A stretch of 64,000 bases of DNA. Source: a virus. Where the stretch lies: positions 1 to 64,000 of IMG/VR virus record IMGVR_UViG_3300023174_000068, one strand, 5' to 3'. The position numbers were made by a program, and so were the translations under genes. The stretch's first letter is position 1, and every line of letters starts with the position of its first letter. Below the pieces are notes generated by a model. That model did no database searches and was not told the DNA's origin. It worked only from the letters and a program-made list of their open reading frames with translations. This document shows, in pieces, positions 43,671 through 52,800 of this stretch.

Positions 43671-44027
43671 ATGGCCAAAATAAGAAACTACCAGGGTTTT
43701 ATTAATGAAGGATTTTATAGAAAATTGAACTCCAAAAAGAAAGTTTCAGTTGAGTTAGACCAAACTGTTAAAAAAATTTTAGACACTTTGGCTGAATATG
43801 ATATTTACAGTTGGGATGATTTCATATCCTCCAATAAAATCGATAGATATCTAATTGATAAAATTATAGACAATTCTACAAAAAACATGAAAGAATTACA
43901 AGAAGTCAGATTCAAATTAAGAGTTGAATTATCTAATACAAATCAATTACGGGAATATCTAAAGGAGTTAGAAGAAATGGAAGATTACGAAAAATGCGCT
44001 CTTATTGTAAAAAAATTGAGTTCATAA
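43671..44027 (+). CDS. Small tagged protein with UVR-motif-like C-terminus
   Basis: 118 residues. It begins MAKIRNYQGFINEGFY: capsid tag followed by INE (gp21-type site). The C-terminus YLKELEEMEDYEKCALIVKK is similar to the UVR helical hairpin and to the 62-residue protein at 45222. It could be packaged and bind a partner through that helix. Heads a three-gene plus-strand unit. Confidence 0.65.
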   Translation: MAKIRNYQGFINEGFYRKLNSKKKVSVELDQTVKKILDTLAEYDIYSWDDFISSNKIDRYLIDKIIDNSTKNMKELQEVRFKLRVELSNTNQLREYLKELEEMEDYEKCALIVKKLSS

Positions 44028-44042
44028 ATTAATAAATAAACT

Positions 44043-44954
44043 ATGAAAGTTAAAAAAGTTCAAGATTTAGAACAACAAATGGGATTTTCTGCAACTTCTA
44101 TGAATATAGATAAATCTAAACCTTCTATCAAGACATCTACAGATGAGTTAAATAAAAAAGAAAAGAAAAACCAAAAACGAAATAAAATTCATAAATTCGA
44201 AGCCTTTATTGACATTCACATTGATAACATAGAAAACCTAAAAATTGGTTATAAAAATGACCAATCTAATGAATTTGATGCTGATTATGAAGAAGAAGCA
44301 GAAGCTTCAGGCTGTGGTTGTTGTAGCGTCTGCACGGGACTATCAGATTGTGACTGTGGATGTGATGATTGCAAGTGTGATGAGTTAGAAGATGATTCTG
44401 ATTTAAGTCCAACAGAAGACCTAATGTATCACATCATAAATTCTATTCCGGTAACAGAGAGTGTGTTTAGACCTGGATCTAAAAAGTTTTATTCCACTAT
44501 TAAACAGGCTAGAAAACTATTTGAACGGGGATTAATTGAGTTGTCTAAAATAGACAAAGAACTTTTTGAAACAACCGATATGGGTAAATTTGCTTACTTC
44601 AATGGTGAATTAGTTCCATTAGATTTACCGATGGAAAATATAGTAGAATTAAATGAAGCTGAATACAAAGGTAAAGAAGTTAAATTAAATCACCCAATGA
44701 GAAACTCCGGTGATGGGAAAAAATACTTTGTATATGTTAAGGACTCTAAGTCTGGAAAAGTAATAAAAATAAACTTTGGTGATGTTAAAGGAGGACTGAC
44801 GGCCAAGGTAAGTGATCCAAAAGCAAGAAAATCATTTGCGGCTAGACACCAGTGTCATTTGAAGAAAGATAAAACTAAAGCTGGGTACTGGAGCTGTAGA
44901 CTCAATAAATTTGGTCATCTTTTTGGCGGACGCACTTATCCCGGATTCTGGTAA
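44043..44954 (+). CDS. Cys-cluster protein with a conserved marine-phage C-terminal module
   Basis: 303 residues. A tag-like segment (KIHKFEAFIDIHID) at about 50. A dense cysteine stretch at about 93-116 (SGCGCCSVCTGLSDCDCGC and DDCKCDE) could bind several zinc ions. The C-terminal module has KGKEVKLNHPMRNSG, KKYFVYVKDSKSGKVIKINFG, KARKSFAARHQC and GYWSCRLNKFG. I recognise this RKSF..RH.C...YWSC pattern from many marine T4-like phage proteins, with no assigned role. The cysteine stretch is an unusual addition. Confidence 0.75.
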   Translation: MKVKKVQDLEQQMGFSATSMNIDKSKPSIKTSTDELNKKEKKNQKRNKIHKFEAFIDIHIDNIENLKIGYKNDQSNEFDADYEEEAEASGCGCCSVCTGLSDCDCGCDDCKCDELEDDSDLSPTEDLMYHIINSIPVTESVFRPGSKKFYSTIKQARKLFERGLIELSKIDKELFETTDMGKFAYFNGELVPLDLPMENIVELNEAEYKGKEVKLNHPMRNSGDGKKYFVYVKDSKSGKVIKINFGDVKGGLTAKVSDPKARKSFAARHQCHLKKDKTKAGYWSCRLNKFGHLFGGRTYPGFW

Positions 44955-44977
44955 TCCAAAAATTCAGTAAGTAAAAT

Positions 44978-45253
44978 ATGTCATTGCCTTTTCAAGAAAC
45001 TAAACTAGAGAATAATATATTTATAAGAGAGTTCAGTCATGACACTGACTCTGGTGAATTTGTTTGGCACAGAGACCGCGAATCTCGTATAATAGAACCT
45101 ATTGGTGAAACAGATTGGTTAATACAGTTAGACAATGAACTTCCGAAAAAGATTGAAGGTAAAATATTCATCCCAGTCGGAATTTATCACAGATTAATAA
45201 AGGGGACTGGTGATTTACAGATTAAACTGGAAAAGAAGAATGACCGAATCTAA
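44978..45253 (+). CDS. Small cupin-like protein
   Basis: 91 residues. The pattern REFSHDTDSGEFVWHRD, then a Trp-containing strand, then PVGIYHRLIKGTGDLQIKL, is common in marine phage proteins that I read as cupin-fold (His-containing beta-barrel). The 3' end overlaps the convergent UVR-like gene by 32 bases. Function unknown; metal-dependent binding of a small molecule is plausible. Confidence 0.72.
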   Translation: MSLPFQETKLENNIFIREFSHDTDSGEFVWHRDRESRIIEPIGETDWLIQLDNELPKKIEGKIFIPVGIYHRLIKGTGDLQIKLEKKNDRI

Positions 45254-45410
45254 GTTTGATAAACTTATTTAGCTCAATACACTTTTCGAACTCCTCCAAC
45301 ATTTCAAGTTCTTTAACGACTTTTCTTAGATATTTTTCTGTATAGATTTTAAGTTCTTTTGAATATGGTTTATCACCCATGCACCTTTCAAATACCTCAA
45401 TTGCATTCAT
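45222..45410 (-). CDS. Small UVR-motif-like protein downstream of gp47
   Basis: 62 residues, all helix: KVVKELEMLEEFEKCIELNK resembles the UVR motif and the tail of the protein at 43671. It starts one base after the gp47 stop, so it is translationally coupled to the nuclease. It might bind gp46/gp47 or a DNA-repair partner. It overlaps the convergent cupin gene by 32 bases. Confidence 0.6.
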   Translation of the reverse strand: MNAIEVFERCMGDKPYSKELKIYTEKYLRKVVKELEMLEEFEKCIELNKFIKLRFGHSSFPV

Positions 45411-45411
45411 T

Positions 45412-46530
45412 TTAATCGTTTTGTGTGTTATAATTTTCTTTGTATATCTTAATTATCTCTTCATACTCTAAAACTACCCCGGATTTGAATTTTTCATTGT
45501 CATAGTTTTGTTTTAGAATATATTCTTTAACATAATCTTCATAATCTAAGGCAATTGATATTTCATTAGGCTCTACTTGCTTTTCCGCGGCAGATGGGTC
45601 TTCCCCATCAACTAATTCTTTTGTAATATCATCGATGTACTCAACCGAAGCAAAATTACTCTTTTCAAGAATTATCTCTAACTTTCTTCTCAACTTTCTA
45701 TTTGATATTAACAGATTATTCGAAATTGAAATATCAATGTAGTCTTTTGATGTTTTTAAATCATCTAACTTATCTATATCTTCTTCATTAATGACTCTGA
45801 ATTTTCTAAATATAGGGGAGTATGTATTTGGTATAAAATCAATTTCATCCGTATTTAGATCCAATACAGTAATTCCCTTTTGGTCACCCATATCATTTCT
45901 ATCCATTTGATAAAGTGAACCGATAAACTCGAAGTTTGAATTAATTTGCCTAATATGCACATGACCTGAGAAAACACGTTTAAATCTACTAAATTCATCC
46001 ACATCTATTTTATCAGGATTTCTGTGAGCTACTGAATTCAAGTGCATTCTACACCCGTTTAAGTCAGAGTGACAAAATAAATAATCACCAGTATTTGACT
46101 GTATCTCTTTAATCATATCAAGTCTTTTCTCTACCCAAGGCATTAATATTAAATCTTTATCATTTATTGTTATCTTAGTTGTTTTTTCAAAAACACTTAT
46201 TCTATCATTTAAGTAACTATAAATTCTAACGGAATTTACCTCATTACTTCCTTTATTAAACAAGTCATGATTACCAACCATTATATACATTGGTATAACT
46301 TCTGATATATCTTTTAATATCTTCTCTACTTTATTCAAAACGTTTATAGGAATCGATGTTCTATTATCAAATAGATCACCAAGGTGTATTAGTATATCAC
46401 CTTCTTTTACATTTTTTTTCAACTCTGGTATTAAAAAGTTATACATAGTTGATTCCATCATTTTCAACCATCTATCCAAATTATTTAAATAGATACCGAA
46501 GTGGGTATCTGTTATCATATATACTTTCAT
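45412..46530 (-). CDS. 47: SbcD/Mre11-type recombination nuclease (T4 gp47-like)
   Basis: 372 residues, calcineurin-like phosphoesterase. Metal-site motifs in order: DTHFG (8), GDLFD (about 50), GNHD (about 87), CHSDLNG (about 153), GHVH (about 190). The C-terminal part is acidic (about 300-370). With an SbcC/gp46 ATPase it would process DNA ends for recombination-dependent replication. Gene 46 is not beside it or elsewhere in the window. A GIY-YIG endonuclease gene lies 8 bases upstream. Confidence 0.93.
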   Translation of the reverse strand: MKVYMITDTHFGIYLNNLDRWLKMMESTMYNFLIPELKKNVKEGDILIHLGDLFDNRTSIPINVLNKVEKILKDISEVIPMYIMVGNHDLFNKGSNEVNSVRIYSYLNDRISVFEKTTKITINDKDLILMPWVEKRLDMIKEIQSNTGDYLFCHSDLNGCRMHLNSVAHRNPDKIDVDEFSRFKRVFSGHVHIRQINSNFEFIGSLYQMDRNDMGDQKGITVLDLNTDEIDFIPNTYSPIFRKFRVINEEDIDKLDDLKTSKDYIDISISNNLLISNRKLRRKLEIILEKSNFASVEYIDDITKELVDGEDPSAAEKQVEPNEISIALDYEDYVKEYILKQNYDNEKFKSGVVLEYEEIIKIYKENYNTQND

Positions 46531-46538
46531 TTTAAATA

Positions 46539-47270
46539 TTAATTTTTATATTTCCATCTAAAACCATTTGATGATTTTCTTTGACCTTTACAAACTTGAA
46601 CAATTTTACCATTATGAGTTTTTGTTAATTCTGCGGCCTCTTTTATTGATTTAAATTCAGCAATAAAGTTACCATCAATATCCATTTGTATTATCTCTCG
46701 TTCATAGTTACCAAAGTGCATCATTTTTTCTATAAAATCAATTGGTATTTTTTCCAGATAACCATCTTTTTTATATCTCCATATAAACTTACCAGCGGTT
46801 TTTCTAACACCTCGACAACAAGGGCCTACATTTATAACACCAGTGTTAGCAACAGCTTCTCCAACTGAAGAAAATTCTTTAATGAAAACACCGTCCAATC
46901 CATATTGCAAAACAGGTACATCAGAGTATCCTTGACCACCTTCAACCACATTTGATAATGGTCCATTACCCTCTGTTACCCTACCAATTTTAGAAATCAC
47001 ATACTTTTCATATTCAAATGCCTCACTCTCTGATAAATTCTCTTTAATTTTTAAAGATTTAATTTCCATATTGTTTTGGTGGATTTTATTTATTATATTG
47101 TTTTTAATAGTATTGTTTTTTATATCTTTTAAAGATGATTTAATTCTATCATTAATTCCCCTACCAACATAAAAAGGTTGATAGTTAAAATATAACCCAT
47201 CAGCATAATCAAATATTCCCGGTTTATCTCCTCTTAAAAAGATATATACATAAAAATTATTAGTAAGCAT
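46539..47270 (-). CDS. GIY-YIG homing endonuclease with two NUMOD repeats
   Basis: 243 residues. The N-terminal GIY-YIG domain reads FYVYIFLRGDKP... and QPFYVGRG..DRI. Two DNA-binding repeats of the NUMOD1/IENR1 type follow: VLQYGLDGVFIKEFSSVGEA and REIIQMDIDGNFIAEFKSI, each ending in a W-x-K/Y motif. A free-standing mobile gene inserted just upstream of gp47. A TATATA box is 7 bases upstream of the ATG. Confidence 0.9.
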   Translation of the reverse strand: MLTNNFYVYIFLRGDKPGIFDYADGLYFNYQPFYVGRGINDRIKSSLKDIKNNTIKNNIINKIHQNNMEIKSLKIKENLSESEAFEYEKYVISKIGRVTEGNGPLSNVVEGGQGYSDVPVLQYGLDGVFIKEFSSVGEAVANTGVINVGPCCRGVRKTAGKFIWRYKKDGYLEKIPIDFIEKMMHFGNYEREIIQMDIDGNFIAEFKSIKEAAELTKTHNGKIVQVCKGQRKSSNGFRWKYKN

Positions 47271-47299
47271 GATTTTTATATAAAAAAGGTCGTGATTAC

Positions 47300-47641
47300 C
47301 TATTCATTTTGTTTTCTCTTTGCTTCTCTAGCACACTTTTCACATCCACTCCCGGCATAAAGGTGAGCATTAGGAGTCTGGCTAAATTCACCGTGGTGAG
47401 GACACATTATTATGACTTTAGTTCTACAATTTTGATAAATTACTAATTCATAATTATATTTGAAATTATGAATAATGTTAGACCTATAGATAAAGTCTCT
47501 GCTTTTTTTACTCTTTCTATTTAATGATTTCAATTCTTTAGATATTGAGACTTCTTTTGACTTACAACTTTTATTGCAGTATTTTCTATCCGGTCTTCCC
47601 CAATTTATCTTTTTTCCACAATATCTATAATGGCAGTTCAT
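47300..47641 (-). CDS. Small zinc protein, possible homing-endonuclease remnant
   Basis: 113 residues from the ATG at 47641. It starts with a zinc-finger-like MNCHYRYCGKKINW...RKYCNKSCK. The C-terminal NYELVIYQNCRTKVIIM plus CPHHGEFSQTPNAHLYAG and CEKCARE is a DNA-binding cassette often attached to HNH or EDxHD homing nucleases (DUF723-like). No nuclease domain is left, so it is probably a degraded or partner mobile gene beside the GIY-YIG gene. An ORF continuing 30 bases upstream to 47671 is possible. Confidence 0.6.
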   Translation of the reverse strand: MNCHYRYCGKKINWGRPDRKYCNKSCKSKEVSISKELKSLNRKSKKSRDFIYRSNIIHNFKYNYELVIYQNCRTKVIIMCPHHGEFSQTPNAHLYAGSGCEKCAREAKRKQNE

Positions 47642-47722
47642 AGTATTATTTATTAAAAGTGGAAATGGCATTTTTTACAACATAATTTAAAAATTGCCAT
47701 ATAAAGAGAATTATGTGAGTAA

Positions 47723-47728
47723 TATATA
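47723..47728 (+). promoter_or_regulatory. TATATA box upstream of the tail tube gene
   Basis: TATATA in GAGTAATATATAAAG, 25 bases before the ATG at 47754; a typical late-type box before a known late gene. Confidence 0.5.
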
Positions 47729-47753
47729 AAGTACAAAAAAAATAATTACTACT

Positions 47754-48371
47754 ATGCCACTACCACATTTTGCAAACGTTATAAACGCCGGAGCACCAGG
47801 GGGACCAGGTACCTCACCAGACGAAATTGTGTATTTGAACCTTTTTGAAATTACGTTCATTTTACCAGTTGCTTTACAAGCTAACAGAAATGCTATTTTG
47901 CTTCTTCAAAATGCAACTAAAATTGACTTAAATCTAACAGAGTTTGACGTAACAGCTAAACCACAAAGATTTAAATATTCTACTAGAATGTTTATGACAC
48001 CTCCAACAAAGACAGATGGAACTTTAAGTATTCCATTTCAAGTAAATGTTAATCAGTCTGGTTCGATGGAAACTTGGAACACTCTTAAAGCTTGGTATGA
48101 TTTAGTATTTAACTCTCAAAACGGTTCTACTTTTTACAAGTCCGATATCATTGGAACTATTATTGTAAACCAACACGATAAAAAAGGTGTTGTTCTAAGA
48201 AGAGTGACTTTTCAAAATGTTCAGATAACTAAAATCGGTGGATATTCTTTAGATTGGTCACAAAATAGCATCATAGAAAACGCAACTGCCGATTTTGTTT
48301 ACGACTACTTTATCGACGAATATATCGATAATGGATATGCTATCAATCCGGGTATTATCTCTGGATATTAA
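47754..48371 (+). CDS. 19: Tail tube protein (T4 gp19-like)
   Basis: 205 residues, the size of gp19-type tube proteins. Seen: an N-terminal LNLFEITFILP strand, TEFDVTAKPQRFKYSTRMF, and a C-terminal TKIGGYSLDWSQNSIIENATADF typical of the tube beta-barrel. It would polymerise inside the sheath. It is followed by a strong bidirectional terminator and is convergent with the tail chaperone-like genes. The late-type box upstream supports late expression. Confidence 0.85.
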   Translation: MPLPHFANVINAGAPGGPGTSPDEIVYLNLFEITFILPVALQANRNAILLLQNATKIDLNLTEFDVTAKPQRFKYSTRMFMTPPTKTDGTLSIPFQVNVNQSGSMETWNTLKAWYDLVFNSQNGSTFYKSDIIGTIIVNQHDKKGVVLRRVTFQNVQITKIGGYSLDWSQNSIIENATADFVYDYFIDEYIDNGYAINPGIISGY

Positions 48372-48394
48372 TAATTTTGAAAATTTCAATTTAC

Positions 48395-48430
48395 AAAAAA
48401 GCCCATCTTTTAGATGGGCTTTTGTTTTTT
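48395..48430. terminator. Bidirectional rho-independent terminator after the tail tube gene
   Basis: Stem GCCCATC (48401-48407) / GATGGGC (48413-48419) with loop TTTTA, flanked by A6 and T-rich runs. It sits between convergent genes and can end both transcripts. Confidence 0.9.
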
Positions 48431-48635
48431 AGAGTGATGGCATGTTAAAGTTTGGCATTTTGAAGTTGTTGGCCACTGAATTGTAATCGGGTAATTTTTG
48501 ATTTCCTTCCTGTTTTTTTCTATCTTTCTCTTCTTCTTCAATTAGCTCATTTACTAATTTTATATTTTCTTCAAACAACCAGAATGGCCATAAATCAATT
48601 GACCATTCTTGAAGTCTCCAATGTTTTTGCAACAT
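48429..48635 (-). CDS. Small tail-assembly-type protein downstream of the gp26-like gene
   Basis: 68 residues from an ATG at 48635, 4 bases after the stop of the upstream gene; an ORF start 99 bases further up overlaps that gene and is less likely. It begins MLQKHWRLQEWSIDLWPFW and has an acidic helix (NELIEEEEKDRKKQEG) and a Pro/Asn/Met-rich tail. The adjacency and +1 frame recall tail-chaperone pairs made by frameshift, but here a separate start is available. Confidence 0.65.
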   Translation of the reverse strand: MLQKHWRLQEWSIDLWPFWLFEENIKLVNELIEEEEKDRKKQEGNQKLPDYNSVANNFKMPNFNMPSL

Positions 48636-48639
48636 TAAT

Positions 48640-49587
48640 TTATTCTTTAATAAATGAGTCAAAGGCATCTGAAATAACGAAAACACCTGAGGCTCCGTCG
48701 GGAAATTGCATGTCAGTGCGGACCTCCTGACCACACTCGCAAAGTGATTTTATTTGTGAAATACCGATTGTCATTTTATTTACCGCTGCGTTCAAAAATT
48801 GAAAAGAAATGTCATCCATTTCTTCAAATTCCCGCAATTTAGCTTTAATTCCGTCATAGGTTATTGATGATCTACCAGCTAACATAAAAGGAATTATTTT
48901 CAAAAAAGAAAGATTTGGTGTTCGTTTCTCCTGATTTTCTTTAACGATATAATCAGTAAATGCTTTTTGAAGACCAATATTAGGTGGTGTCAATTCAAAA
49001 TATTTTCCATTTACAGTGCTAAAATTAAAAGTTCTAGATGATAGGCTGAAGTATTTTTCTAACTTAGCATCTTGTTCGTGAAAAACAAAGTTCTTTCGGG
49101 TTAGTTCGATTTTGACTTCAGAACCACAAGAGCATTTAGTAGTAACTGCTAGAGCATTTCCCTGTTGAAAAGTTAACTCTCTGATAAGAAATATTAAAAA
49201 TAATCTATCTTGATCTTTAATTTCGAGATAGGAAGCAATTTTTCCATCTGGATATTTTACTCGGACACATGCTTGTAACATATCATTCATTTTTTCAACG
49301 ATGTCGTAAAAGTTTGTGTCGTCAACCATTGAATAGGCTTGGATCTCTCTAACTTGAGCCGGTCTAACCATAAATAAAGTTCCGGTTGGATAGTATTTAC
49401 CACAGGGTAATTCTCTAATGTCCATGTTGAAAAATTGTAAATCAGAAGTTCTCGAAGTCGTGTTTTGTTCCACAAAAGGTAGATCATCTGTTTCTATTCC
49501 ATTTTTCACATTATTAGCGTGGTCTAAGTCCTGAAGATGTCTTTTTAGATACTCTTCTTCGGTCATTTCGTTTTTTTTATTTGACAT
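48640..49587 (-). CDS. T4 gp26-like baseplate/tail assembly protein with zinc-ribbon cysteines
   Basis: 315 residues. Two CxCG knuckles, KCSCGSEVKI (about residue 152) and LCECGQEVRT (about 281), form a likely zinc ribbon. The N-terminal ELPCGKYYPTGTLFMVRPAQ and C-terminal VFVISDAFDSFIKE fit the T4 baseplate (gp26-type) family as I know it. Such proteins help tail or baseplate assembly. Located between sheath and tube genes. A TATATATA box lies 23 bases upstream. Confidence 0.72.
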   Translation of the reverse strand: MSNKKNEMTEEEYLKRHLQDLDHANNVKNGIETDDLPFVEQNTTSRTSDLQFFNMDIRELPCGKYYPTGTLFMVRPAQVREIQAYSMVDDTNFYDIVEKMNDMLQACVRVKYPDGKIASYLEIKDQDRLFLIFLIRELTFQQGNALAVTTKCSCGSEVKIELTRKNFVFHEQDAKLEKYFSLSSRTFNFSTVNGKYFELTPPNIGLQKAFTDYIVKENQEKRTPNLSFLKIIPFMLAGRSSITYDGIKAKLREFEEMDDISFQFLNAAVNKMTIGISQIKSLCECGQEVRTDMQFPDGASGVFVISDAFDSFIKE

Positions 49588-49609
49588 ATTTTTGATAAAT
49601 TAATTTTTT

Positions 49610-49617
49610 TATATATA
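49610..49617 (-). promoter_or_regulatory. TATATATA box upstream of the gp26-like gene
   Basis: TATATATA 23 bases before the ATG at 49587, in the longest gene-free stretch of the window (49588-49814), which otherwise shows no ORF. Confidence 0.42.
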
Positions 49618-49769
49618 AGATATATTATCTTCTCTATTATATAATTTTATTATTGTTAGTTTAGTCAAAATCTGATTGTTTTTTTATTTTTGATGATTAG
49701 GTGTATTAAAAATCAATTTTTTTACCACACACATATCACGGTCTGGTGACACAGCTAATTATTCTTGCA

Positions 49770-49798
49770 TAAAAAAACCCTCAAATTGAGGGTTTTAA
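49770..49798 (-). terminator. Rho-independent terminator of the tail sheath gene
   Basis: Stem CCCTC/GAGGG extended by A-T pairs, loop AAATT, followed on the minus strand by a run of seven T. It begins 18 bases after the sheath stop. Confidence 0.85.
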
Positions 49799-49814
49799 TA
49801 TTTTAACTAAGTAT

Positions 49815-52800
49815 TTATCCGTTGATGAATCCACCTGCTTCGATAGCTCCTGTTCTAAGGATTGTTATGTTATTTACGATAATACCCATACCTTTAATCG
49901 GTTCGACATAAGTATCCAGAACTCCGATTTGATTATCTATCAACTCTGCGGTGTTATTCTCTTCATCCATTTTATTGAAGTAGTTGTAAAGACCATTTCT
50001 AGAAACATAAGTTTCACAAATTGTATCAGCTCTCAACTTAATCTCTGCTCTGATATCAGGTGTGTTGAATCTCCATTGGAAATCTAACAACATTCTTGAT
50101 AATTCTCTTTCTAGCTCGATTAACACTTCTCTTACGTGGATGTAAGATAATGCTGATTTTACAAGTGTTTGACCAGTGTTTTCAGTCTCAATTACAAATC
50201 CTCTATTTCTTTTGAACACTAAAGGATTTATTTGTGCTTGATTTAAGAACTCAATATCTTCTAGTGTGAAATCTAACTCAAGTGAGTTAATTCCGGTAAT
50301 TCTACCGTTAGTAACACCAGCAGCTATTGTCCAAGGTGTAACATTTCCTATATTTGAAATGTGTTTTGCCATATATGTTGTAGCAACAAATGGAGCCGAT
50401 GGGTGTTCCAGTGGTCTACCGTTATCATTAATTAACACATAAGGGAAGAAATATCCAACAGAAGTAACCCCTGGTCCCTTCGCAAAGGAGTAGAAAAATG
50501 CAGGACTACTTTCTGGGTCACCACCTTTTGCAACGTATTCCATTTGCAACACACCTTCAGTATTAGTGAAAGCTGGTGAAGAAGAATTTCTAAAATCTCT
50601 AGCCGAAGGCATATTGATAAATCCAAAACAATCAAGTCTTGTTCCACAGATATCAACTAGTGGTTGTTTACTAAATTCAGTTAAACCAAGACCAAAGCAG
50701 TCTATCAGGTATCTGAAGTCAATTGCTTCTTTATTTGTTATAGCCTTAAATAGCGGAGTTCCTTTAGAGATTGTATTCAAAATAGCGGTTTGCCTTTCTT
50801 CTGTCCCATCCGGCATAGAGGCTGTTCTTATTCTAAATCCTTTAAGGGCTATAGTTTTAAGTGTTGTAGCATATTGATCAACTGTTACAAATCTATTTGT
50901 CTGAAGAGCATCTCCTGTAAATCTGGTAAGAATTCTTGAGTCACAAGTAATCTCAGTTAAACTAAGATCCCCTGAGTATCTTCTTTTTGATAAAATTCTT
51001 GTCAATTTTCTTGGATACTGACCAACTGCTAAAGTTGTTGGGTCGTAATATGCTTCCAAGAAATCACCAACTTTAATTTCGGTGTATCTAGCACTATTGA
51101 CTAAAATTTTATTTGGAACCTGTACATAACCAGCAGGTAGCTCACATTCTATAGTTTGTTTATAATTAGATTTTTCTGATTTAATGTAAAAATCATTATT
51201 TGCTTTATGTGCAACATAGCTTGGTGTTTCTAGATCCGACTCTACAAAATCCGTATATAGGTTGTTAGAACCATCTAAATACATTTTCAAATAGTGTCTC
51301 ACCAAATAATCGTTAATTCTCATCTGGTCATTAAGTTCTTCATAAACCACTTCTTCTGAAACTGTATAAGCATAAGACCCGGTTCCGTATCCAAGCGATG
51401 TAGCGATCTGATGAGGCGTATAACCATTGAAATCGTTTACCGGATTTACAATTAGAGTGAACGGTCCTTTGTTCAAAGTAGATCCAGGAAACTGAAGTTG
51501 TTCAAAAGTTTGTAGGTCAATTTCATTGTCCCAGTTTGCAACATCAGAACGGAAAACTATATAGTTGTAACCAGCATATGCTTGTGTTAATCCACCATTT
51601 GGTGCTTCCTCTCCATCTACAAAATAAACGTCTACGCCGTTGTTTAACAGGTTAGTCGCGCTGTAAGTAGCCCCAGAGTATGGTAAGAACATTCTATTAC
51701 TAAAGAAATAATCCCCAGTGTTTACAAGTCCATCTTCAAATTTTTGATGTAGAGTTGAATACTTACCAGAAACACCCACTGAATTAAAATCAGCTATAGT
51801 TGATTTTGATTCAACACCATCAGTTCCTAAGATGATTTCGTTATCTGATGTGTAAACACAGAAGAAACCAGCTAAAATATCACTTAACTGAGCCGATGTT
51901 AATCCTGTTTTGAGTCTAAAAGATTTGTTGAAAAGTGAACTTTGAACAATATTTGAAATAGTAATATTTTCAAAGCTATACTTTTCATAAGTATTAGGGT
52001 TAAGAACCAATGACATTTGGTTTTTATTTGAATTATCAATTAAATTAACCAATCTATTGAACAATTTTATTTTTCTATATTGCTCATAGTTTGAGGTGTC
52101 AGCAACTGCGTTGGTTCCAGGGAATTCAATAACTATTTCATCTCCATATCCAGGTAGCACCTCATAGATGTAATAATCATCTGTTGAGTTAGTTCCAAAA
52201 CTATAATCTTTGAATCCGTTTGTGTCAACGCTAATGTTTTCTACTGTAAAGTTTTGTGGCGCAACAAACGATTGAGAAGCTATGCCAAGGTCTAAATAAC
52301 CTAACACTGTATCTGATGCATTCACTGATGGATTAACATCAGGTGCGTATGTAGCGACGGTTTTGATTTCTCCGGTTGTATCAACAACAAAAGCCACAGA
52401 ATAAGTTGCAATTGAAGTATTGAAAGGATAGTCAGTTGAATTAAGTGTCAATGTAGCTGTCGCTGAGATTGGAACGTATTGATTTCCAACAATCACATAA
52501 GCTCCATTAGGATTAACGTCATAAGTAATACTGATTGAAGTCGTAGCGGTTACGATACTAGGAGTGGCTGAATGTAAAGAAACATTATAAACTGAACTCT
52601 CAGCAAACCATGCTGTTCTTTCTGTGTTCTCTACCACACCAGAAGTTAGTGGTTTGTCACTCAAGGAACCAGACCAGTTATATGCATGATCCGTTTGGTT
52701 ATTAAATGAGTAAGTTCCAAGCATCGCTGTGACATTTCCTGGTAAATCTAATGGTGTAGACTCAATTAGAACGTCTTCGGTGATTGTTTCTCTATAGGAA

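Noticed and set aside
48636-48734. Upstream extension of the 68-residue tail-assembly gene to 48734
   Set aside because: It overlaps the gp26-like gene in another frame; an ATG at 48635 just after that gene's stop is a simpler start.
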